DNA from: Perkinsus olseni | Taxonomy: Eukaryota > Perkinsozoa > Perkinsida > Perkinsidae | Direction of reading: 5' to 3' | Assembly: GCA_013115135.1 (NCBI GenBank) | Contig: JABANP010000115.1 | Coordinates: 1 to 64,000, forward strand | DNA: 64,000 bases | Shown: piece after piece, positions 57,701 to 64,000 of the stretch | How positions within the stretch are numbered: the stretch's first letter is position 1 | Layout of the letters: each line of letters opens with the position of its first letter | Notes under the pieces: model-generated | What the model saw: only the letters and a program-made list of their open reading frames with translations | The model's database searches: none | Told to the model about the DNA's origin: nothing | Translations under genes and position numbers: made by a program

Positions 57701-58870
57701 GTTCACCGTCTGCTTCCCTGCCATACCCTCGATGGCCGCTGCCGCCTCCTGTATCGCCCCGTACTTCACAAAAGCACAACCTAGAATGACGAAAACGACC
57801 CTGACCGATCACTACGGCCTTTCCACCCTCGCGAGGGAACGAAAACTAACTCAAAGTCGACACTTCGAATATTCACTCTCTTTACCACACTTTCACTCGC
57901 AAACCAAGACTGGACCAATCTAAGGCCATCAAAATACACCACTGGTGTAACACCAGGGCACCTATTGCAAATCCCTCTACTGCAACCCTTCACTGCAAAT
58001 CCCTTGCCGCTCTACTCCCTCTAAGGAACGTCTACTGTAATTATAGTGAGCGTAGATGATAGAAAGCCACGCTTTCCACCGTGGCCTACGCACTATGAAG
58101 CCCTTCACTGCAACATGTCATACTCAGTCTATTGCTCTAGCTTATACTATCAGAATTAGAGTGACCCCATCGGCGATAGGGTCACTGTAATTCTGATAGG
58201 CTATCTCAAATAGGACTCATGAGGAAGCGGAGCTCATCCTCTACTTCAACACAGGGGCGCTTGTTGTGCCCTCCAGCCCATCGCCTACCGTATTTCTGTC
58301 CCTTTCCAGGATTGGTCTTCGGTCTGATGATGCTCACTTCCTCAACATCACCGTAACTGACGGAAGATCGAGCCTCGAGACCAACCAAAAAACGCGCACC
58401 CGAGAGGGGTGAATCCTCCCCAGTCGGCGTCTACTCAACAGTGTCATCGAAGGGGCGCACAGAGAAGGGCGGAATCAGACCGAGGGATCAACATGGAGTC
58501 ACTTGGCCCCGTCACAATAGGAAGCGTGGGCTCAGGAGAGCGAGATCCAATCTGTCTAGGTTCTGATTGACGCTCAGTTTCAAAACGCCCGCCCCCTGTG
58601 CTGAGGATACCAGAGGCTCGGGAAAGTGCCAGAAAAGCGGACGGTATCATTTCCGCTGATGAGAGTATCTCGATCTCACTGCGCTAGTCGCTCGATAGGT
58701 AGAAGGTTTCCTTGCACATCGTGCTGTACATGGTACAATCGCCGCGTCTCTCAGCACACAGTCGAAGCCTCCCGTTATTACGGTTCGAATAAATTCCGAA
58801 CATTATCCTCAGTCCAGTCGCATGGGAGCTTCCCTACAAACAGCTTGACCGGTATGCGAACCTCGGACAT
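54778..58870 (-). CDS. CELF/FCA-type RNA-binding protein, RRM-RRM-WW-RRM
   Basis: Exons fixed by phase (minus strand): 58782-58870 (ATG), 58289-58356, 57698-57780, 57504-57605, 57112-57158, 56989-57060, 56821-56934, then linker exons, 56397-56449, 56127-56205, further linker exons, 55195-55285, 55005-55140, 54896-54952, 54778-54837 (TAG). RRM1: VKLFVGKLPCDWTEDNV with RNP1 GCAFVKY. RRM2: QKLFVAN / VPAEVDDGELRKVF with RNP1 RAAFVRF. The linker is Gly/Gln/Pro-rich. WW domain: DWTEYLSQSDGRYYYHNART with the second W in QTQWDVP. RRM3: NVFVYNIPPEWTDGDL with RNP1 KGYGFVSF. Predicted to bind UG-rich RNA and act in splicing or 3-prime-end control. Introns include two tRNA-derived ones and two with GCGGAGCGAAGC. 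Confidence 0.9.
55141..55194 (-). other. 54-bp RRM3 intron with GCTTCGCTCCGC motif
   Basis: On the minus strand GTGAGAGAATTTCGGTGCTT, CGCTCCGCTGTGAAAATTGA, then CGTTTTTCGCTCAG. The intron splits RRM3 between AISTTR and VIIDSQT, so its borders are secure. Confidence 0.85.
56935..56988 (-). other. 54-bp RRM2 intron, tRNA 3-prime half in antisense
   Basis: In plus-strand sense it reads GAGAGGTCCCCGGTTCGATT, CCCGGCCCCTCCA, TTTT: a tRNA variable-loop end, T-arm, acceptor strand and T-run. The host gene is on the minus strand, so the tRNA half lies antisense in the pre-mRNA. Borders are fixed by AAFVR / FSKKSDAL. Confidence 0.85.
57606..57697 (-). other. 92-bp RRM1 intron, tRNA-Asp(GTC)-like
   Basis: Minus-strand GTACTAGTGGGCTGATGGTA (D-arm), then GAATGTCAGGCTGTCACGCA with CTGTCAC at the anticodon-loop position, then CATGACCAGGGTTCTAATCC (variable loop, T-arm) and a polypyrimidine acceptor ATTCCTCAG. 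It is sense to the host gene and has the same length as CK2 intron 9. Borders are fixed by KQTVNE / SAGPLQIQYANGE. Confidence 0.85.
58148..58201. repeat. Long hairpin in a CELF-like intron
   Basis: CTATCAGAATTAGAGTGACC...GGTCACTGTAATTCTGATAG, stem of about 21 bp with one mismatch around a short ATCGGCGAT core. It lies in the intron between the first two parts of RRM1. Confidence 0.85.
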
Positions 58871-59480
58871 GAGAAAGAGAGACGAAAGGGCCCGAGGAAA
58901 CTACTACAAGACAACACTCAAGATCATTCGTCACACCGAAGATCCCCGGTTGATGGTAGCATGATTCGAGTAGAGGCATGATACAGTTCACGCTACTTCG
59001 AAACGGCCAACCCCGAAGCTACGCTGATGATGAACCCACGCCCGGTGCGCTCGTTCACCCTCAAGCTCCTGCACAAAGGATCTGCGTGAAGGATCTGCGT
59101 CACCTTGGTCTGCGGCCCTTCAAGGTGTCCAAGGGGCAACGCCCCCTCTGCAACCGCGGTGCATCGGCAGCACCGCGACTTTGCTACAACGAACGATGGC
59201 AGTCAGCTGGTATCCTACCAGAGACAGGTGACAACATGAGGAGTGAAATTTGTTGCGGCCGAGGATCTCGTATGGGAGCGTAAGTCGAGAACGTGCCTCG
59301 AAGCAGGTCTCGCGTGAGGGTCTCGTTGGAAGATGGGGGGTAGATCGCGAGATGAGAACCTTTGACAGAGCCGGGCACTTTTCAGTGAACGCCCTGGTGA
59401 GTGACCAGTGGTGACACCGCAGTCAGAAAAAGTTACGAGCCGAGCGGGGCGACTGTGTGAATAGGGTTTGCATTTGGCGT
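58871..59480. other. Upstream of the CELF-like gene, hairpin chain
   Basis: Contains GGGGCAACGCCCC and CGCGGTGCATCGGCAGCACCGCG (about 59134-59178) and a short direct repeat AAGGATCTGCGTGAAGGATC. No gene recognised. Confidence 0.4.
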
Positions 59481-59487
59481 GGAGGGA

Positions 59488-59572
59488 AAAGAGCACCAGC
59501 CTAGGATCGAACCAGGGCGAGTAGATGCTCGATCCAATGGTCCACCCAACTAATCTGCTGTCGTTGCTTCTA
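59488..59572 (-). other. tRNA-like sequence outside a gene
   Basis: Minus strand: TTGGGTGGACCATTGGATCG, then GAGCATCTACTC, a variable-arm-like hairpin, then GCCCTGGTTCGATCCTAGG (T-arm) and GGTGCTCTTTT. A class II (Ser/Leu-type) tRNA remnant is possible. No acceptor stem closes, so it is probably a pseudogene. Confidence 0.4.
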
Positions 59573-59976
59573 GCGTATTTCCAATTTTCCTAAGCCGCGG
59601 GGCGTGTCGCGCCCGCCTTCCGCATTGTCCATGCCCAGTCGCCTGAACCATGTGTCAAGTACGAAATTGGAAACGCCACTCGACGGCTAGACATTTCTTC
59701 GTCGCTCCGCCTTGTTCACGCGTGTTGACCGTTTATCGATGACAGCCTGCGCATGCGTGCATAGTTAGTATCCCGTCCTGTAGCTGTACTACAACCTCGT
59801 AAGAAATCTTCAGGGCGTTGGGTATGGACAGGAAGTTTACAGTGTAAACTGTACACATATGTACAGCCGCGAGGTTGACCGGTCCTGCGAATCTGTAATC
59901 CTGCAAGGATTGCGTTGAAAGCATTTTATATCTCGCGCTGCTTAAACAAGAGTTATCGCAGTTATCGACAGATCTC

Positions 59977-61092
59977 ATGAATCTACACCGCACTTTCTTC
60001 ATCCTCATACACCTCGTCCTGGAGGCTGACGGCAGGTTTGCACGCTCACGCCGTTACGGAAGGGTTCGCGAGGAGACCAAGTCGTTGGAGGAGCTCTACG
60101 CCGAGGCCATCGCTGAGGGCGGCGATCTTCTTGTCTATCACGGCGGTGATCTCCCCGATGCTGAAGACGCAGTTGCCAACGCCTTCCGGAAGGCCTTCCC
60201 CCAGATTAACATTACAATAGTCGTCGACTACAGCAAGTACCACGATGCTCGTGTGGACTATCAACTTGAGACGGACACTCTGATTGCCGATATTGTAGCG
60301 TTGCAGACTGTCCAGGACTACCCACGTTGGAAACGCGAAGGCCAGCTATTGTATTACAAACCAGCCGGCTTCTCAGCGGTCTACGACGGCTTCAAGGATG
60401 TCAGAGATGGTGCCTGGTTCTCCCATGTGGTGTATACCTTCAGCTACTTCTACGATACAGAACTGTTGGCAGCGGAGGGGCTTCAGCCTCCTGCAACTGC
60501 CGAGGACCTGGCTGACCCTCAATACACCAACCTCATAGCCTCCTCCTACCCACACGACGATGACGCTTCTCTGTTCGTCTACGCGCGCTACGTTGACTAC
60601 TATGGTTGGGAATGGGTTAAAAGATTCGCTGACAGGCAGGTCGAGTTCAATCGCGGCTCCAACACCCCTAGGGAGGCCGTGGCAAGCAAGCACAAGGCCA
60701 TCGGTTTAGCTGGATCCGCTCCAGGTGGGATTGACACGGTGAGGGTCATGATCGGCCCGAATGCAACGTCGCCATATCTCTCCTGGGGTCAGCGTATGGC
60801 GATCCTGAGAAGGGCCCCTCATCCGGCTGCTGCCAAGCTCTTCGCCAATTGGATAATCTCATTGGAGGTCCAGACGACTCTCTTGGCTGGTCTGTCGACT
60901 CGCACGGACATTCCCACCCCACCGGGCACCCTGAGCCCATGGCAGATCAGGCAGGCTAACTCTCTGTGCTTTCAAAGATTCATGGAGGACCGGGCCAACA
61001 TCGAACGTCTCAAGGCTATCTTCGCGCTGCACTTTGGCGAGGTCCGAGGCGAGCCGACCCCTGGTCAACTCGGCCTGTACCCCGGCCTGTAG
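59977..61092 (+). CDS. Bacterial-type ABC solute-binding protein, intronless
   Basis: A single uninterrupted frame of 371 residues from ATG 59977 to TAG. The N-terminus MNLHRTFFILIHLVLEADG is a likely signal peptide. The mature part has the extracellular solute-binding layout of the iron(III)/thiamine class: DLLVYHGGDLPDAEDAVANA (first lobe strand), KAFPQINITIVVDY, TDTLIADIVALQTVQDYPRW, AVYDGFKDVRDGAWFSHVVY, SKHKAIGLAGSAPGGIDTVR and PHPAAAKLFANWIISLEVQT. No partner permease or ATPase is nearby. The absence of introns in an intron-dense genome and the bacterial family suggest horizontal acquisition. Probably secreted or endomembrane-located; the ligand is unknown. Confidence 0.8.
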   Translation: MNLHRTFFILIHLVLEADGRFARSRRYGRVREETKSLEELYAEAIAEGGDLLVYHGGDLPDAEDAVANAFRKAFPQINITIVVDYSKYHDARVDYQLETDTLIADIVALQTVQDYPRWKREGQLLYYKPAGFSAVYDGFKDVRDGAWFSHVVYTFSYFYDTELLAAEGLQPPATAEDLADPQYTNLIASSYPHDDDASLFVYARYVDYYGWEWVKRFADRQVEFNRGSNTPREAVASKHKAIGLAGSAPGGIDTVRVMIGPNATSPYLSWGQRMAILRRAPHPAAAKLFANWIISLEVQTTLLAGLSTRTDIPTPPGTLSPWQIRQANSLCFQRFMEDRANIERLKAIFALHFGEVRGEPTPGQLGLYPGL

Positions 61093-62200
61093 TGGCGCAT
61101 GAGACTGGTCGCGGTAATATTCTCATCAGAATAACCGCCGAGTCCGCGGCTCTGAATACTACCCTTCATCGGTACTTTCCTATTCCTGCGTGTAATCATC
61201 TGACTCGGTCAGACTGACTACGTTATACTCAGTGAGCACTGATTGCAGCTGCTCTTCGTCGCCTTTGTTGATGCGTACAGTTCACATTGTCTCGCTTCGT
61301 ATGCGCCTTCATGACCTTGATTTCCACTAAGACTTAATATCACTTCGAATATTGGTTTCCTCTGTTGTTGACCGTCACTAGCGGTACGAGAGAGTCCACG
61401 CCGGTCCGGGGACGTCCCTTCGCTGAAGGCCATTGGATCGTAGGCAGTTTGTTGTAGAGGTTCTTACAAGAACCACCGGCGCCTACGCGTACGAAAGATG
61501 ATGAGTCGACCATTTCCTGCAAGCACGCACCTTTGCAGTCTTATTTCCGTGACCTAGTGATCGGTTTCGTTTGTCAATTTCGTGCGGCTGTTCCCAACGC
61601 GTGGCGCCAACGTTTGACTGAATCTTCGAAAGGGGTCCCCTATGAAAGTATCACACCTGCGTATTGAAAGAAGTAGGTCGGGATCTCGAAGAAACCGGGG
61701 TACCGCCATTCAGACTGGCGCGCTTCGCCCATGGCATGTTTGGTCCACGATTTTTTCATCCGCGAGCTGATTCATACACCTAAAGTCATCCACGTTACCT
61801 TCACTCAGCTCGGTCTATCCACGTTCATTTCGTTCACGATCTTCTTAGTCATTCTTTTCTTCCACGTCGTTTCATCCATTCGTGCTCTCACAACGAATGC
61901 GTTCGCGAGTTTCCCCCGTAGTCTCCCATTCAGGCTGAATGATTCAGCCCTATGACCTGGGCCTCGTAGCTGTTAAACGCCGATGAGGTGATGAAGTTCA
62001 TCATTCGACTAAGTGTATGGCAGCCATATGACAGGTATGTTCTGGATCAATTAGAAATTATGATCCTATCGTGCTCGTGATGCACCAGCACATATCTCCG
62101 TTGAGCCTTCACTATCGCACGAGGTTGGCATGTCGTGCTTGACAGCCACCCAAGTAGCATTTCTACCTTCTCCAACCATTGAGTCCTGCAGTTTTGAGTT
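61093..62200. other. No convincing gene
   Basis: A plus-strand frame at 61731-61955 has one hydrophobic span (FISFTIFLVILFFHVVSSI) but no other support. Short inverted repeats (GGTTCTTACAAGAACC at about 61458) are frequent. Confidence 0.3.
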
Positions 62201-62204
62201 CACA

Positions 62205-62485
62205 CAAGTACGCGGCAAAACGGGACTGTACGTGCAAGTTTGACACGTGAGCAGACAAGAATGACATTGAGAATTCAAGAGTGTCTAATGTGATGTCCGT
62301 GGACGCAAGTTCGACAGTGAGGGTTGAAGAATGTCACACCCATAATATATCGGGCCCCAAGATTGACACTCTTAAGCTCAACTTTGACAGGCTCATTTTT
62401 GTGCTATTCAAGATTGGCTGTATTCCATTCAAGAATGACATTGAACCCTCGAAATTGACAATACGCAAGCGAGTTTGACACTGCA
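62205..62485. repeat. Spaced-motif array (AAGnnTGACA)
   Basis: At least eight copies of a short core, AAGTTTGACA, AAGAATGACA, AAGTTCGACA, AAGATTGACA, AAGAATGACA, AAATTGACA and similar, recur at 20-40 base intervals with unrelated spacers. Same architecture as the arrays at 10.2, 28.1 and 51.9 kb but with another core. Confidence 0.6.
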
Positions 62486-64000
62486 ACACAAAGCTTACGC
62501 CGCAGTGGGTGCAGAGCCATAATATAATACGTAATACCACTACTGTGAACGTAATATCACCATTCACCTTCTTCCTCACAGCCTTCAGCGTGATACTCGC
62601 ATTTTGCTCTACCGCAGCGAGGAGCCTAGCAGTCATTTATTCGACAACTCGGTAGTCGCGAAGCATTCATTGAGGGAGGACAACAAACTCTGACGGCGCG
62701 AGATTTGAGCAAGGCATGGTTGAGCATTGAATCATCTCCGCAGTTCCCTGTCACTGAAGCGCCAGTGTCGTCCCGGGTCGATAACCCTGTCAGAGTGTTA
62801 GGGTTATTATTAGAGCCGTCAGAGTTCGCCACGCAAACGTATTACGTGCACAAATGAAGTGGATCGATCTCGGCGAGTTGTCTACTGTTGTTGTCCCTTT
62901 TCATTTGAGGGCCCAAATCGGCCTATGATGTTCGTCAATCGTTGACTAGCCTCGCTTTCGTTAGGGCTCCTACAAGTACCGCGCAAGTCCACGTCCTCAG
63001 TGTGGATTCCCCACCTCAAACCCTGTGCGAGGCGCAGAAGCCTCTAGGGTATGCATGCCGCGCGGAGCCTGCAGCCTACTGAGCAGGACAGCAAATAGCG
63101 ACGCAGTGTAACTGATAGTGCCAGCGTATAAACCCACACTGTGAGATTATACGATATACTGTGAGTCTCACAGCCTTCGCGATAGACGGTTGGTACACGA
63201 GCCAGAGCCAACCTAGTACGATTCATACAATCCTGGCTGGGGTGAACAATAATCTCAGGTAGTCAACGACTCTTCACTAGCGAGCAGATTCTCGCGTCAC
63301 CGGCTCGCTGTCATGAACGATGCCACCTGTTAATTGGCATTGGTCGATGACCCTGATATATGCGAGCCACCCGGGGTGACTCACCCCTAAGGTGGTATCA
63401 GTGATTGAAGAGAACTTATGCTCTTTCCTCAATGGGCAGCACGTGGGCGCGTTGTTCTATTGCTGTAATGGTCTATAATGGGGTCACTGGGAGACAGCCG
63501 TCTGTCTCTCAGCCTTCTGGAGAATTACTACATAATATGCATTGGTCAACCTCCCACATTGAGAATTTGAGGATTTCGTTCGCTTATCACCGCGCTCCAC
63601 GTGTGAAATGCTTGTTGACATCTTCGCACATATTCTATGGCGAGCATGGGGTTCCTCGTTAGCGACAGTCCTTTGAACGCAAGCGCTCTTTGTTAATGCG
63701 GCTTCGCTTTGTACTTGCGTACGACGATTAGCTGTGCAAGGACTAGTGAATGAGTCACTCAGAATGACTTATTGTGAATCGCCGAGTTTTGGTGTGATGA
63801 TGGGAGCCACTTCTAGAGTTCTGGTCCTTTAACTTTTGGTACCACAGATTGGCTTTCAGACGCCAGTCTTATGAATGACCATTAGACCTCAATCAATGCA
63901 AAACTCTCACCCTGGTGGGTGAGCGCTGGTATATCATTGCCGATGGTCACCTCTCTTAGGGTATGCTATTGTTATGCTGTCAAGCACCTCCCTAACGGTA
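62486..64000. other. Right edge, hairpin-rich, no gene
   Basis: Palindromes include CTGTGAGTCTCACAG, GAGACAGCCGTCTGTCTC and CTCACCCTGGTGGGTGAG. Frames are short on both strands. Confidence 0.4.

Overview
This is nuclear DNA from an intron-dense eukaryote. Nearly every recognisable gene is cut by many short GT-AG introns, often 43-60 bases long. TAA, TAG and TGA all act as stops, base composition is balanced, and transposon debris lies between the genes. The gene set (microbial rhodopsin, CELF/FCA-type RNA-binding protein with a WW domain, CK2 alpha, FHIT, UbiA prenyltransferase, POT peptide transporter, a bacterial-type solute-binding protein) fits a protist. An alveolate close to Perkinsus or the dinoflagellates is my best guess, but nothing here proves it.

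Layout. 1-4.2 kb: decayed LTR retroelement on the minus strand. 4.7-6.5 kb: 43-bp minisatellite. 6.7-9.3 kb: intron-containing MULE-type transposase gene with a SWIM zinc finger. 10-12.4 kb: hairpin-rich DNA with a tiny acidic gene. 13.4-18.9 kb: small plus-strand genes, including a GNAT-like protein with membrane segments and an N-myristoylation-type acidic protein. 19.3-20.9 kb: unrecognised minus-strand genes. 20.9-23.9 kb: microbial rhodopsin. 24.8-25.9 kb: FHIT. 26.3-35.8 kb: tandem family of single-span membrane proteins (four copies, one broken) with a foldback element inside. 35.8-37.4 kb: POT transporter with a one-base frameshift. 38-40 kb: partly resolved genes. 41.8-45.0 kb: CK2 alpha in 12 exons. 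46.4-47.3 kb: coiled-coil protein. 49-50.8 kb: an orphan ORF and chains of palindromes. 51.3-53.0 kb: large inverted duplication that includes the 3-prime end of the adjacent UbiA gene. 54.8-58.9 kb: CELF/FCA-like gene. 60.0-61.1 kb: intronless solute-binding protein. 61.1-64 kb: no convincing gene.

The most interesting signal is in the introns. Several sit in genes whose exons are unmistakable (CK2 alpha, CELF-like) and are made largely of tRNA sequence. Some hold a near-complete tRNA body (two such introns are both exactly 92 bases). Others hold only a tRNA 3-prime half with its T-run (51-54 bases). They occur in both orientations relative to the host gene. Two further short motifs (GCGGAGCGAAGC and CGCGCCACGAAATT) also recur inside introns in both orientations. 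Together they suggest introner-like intron gain, with tRNA genes as one source. A second unusual layer is intergenic DNA made of chains of short, mutually unrelated hairpins, plus foldback elements whose arms carry spaced repeats.
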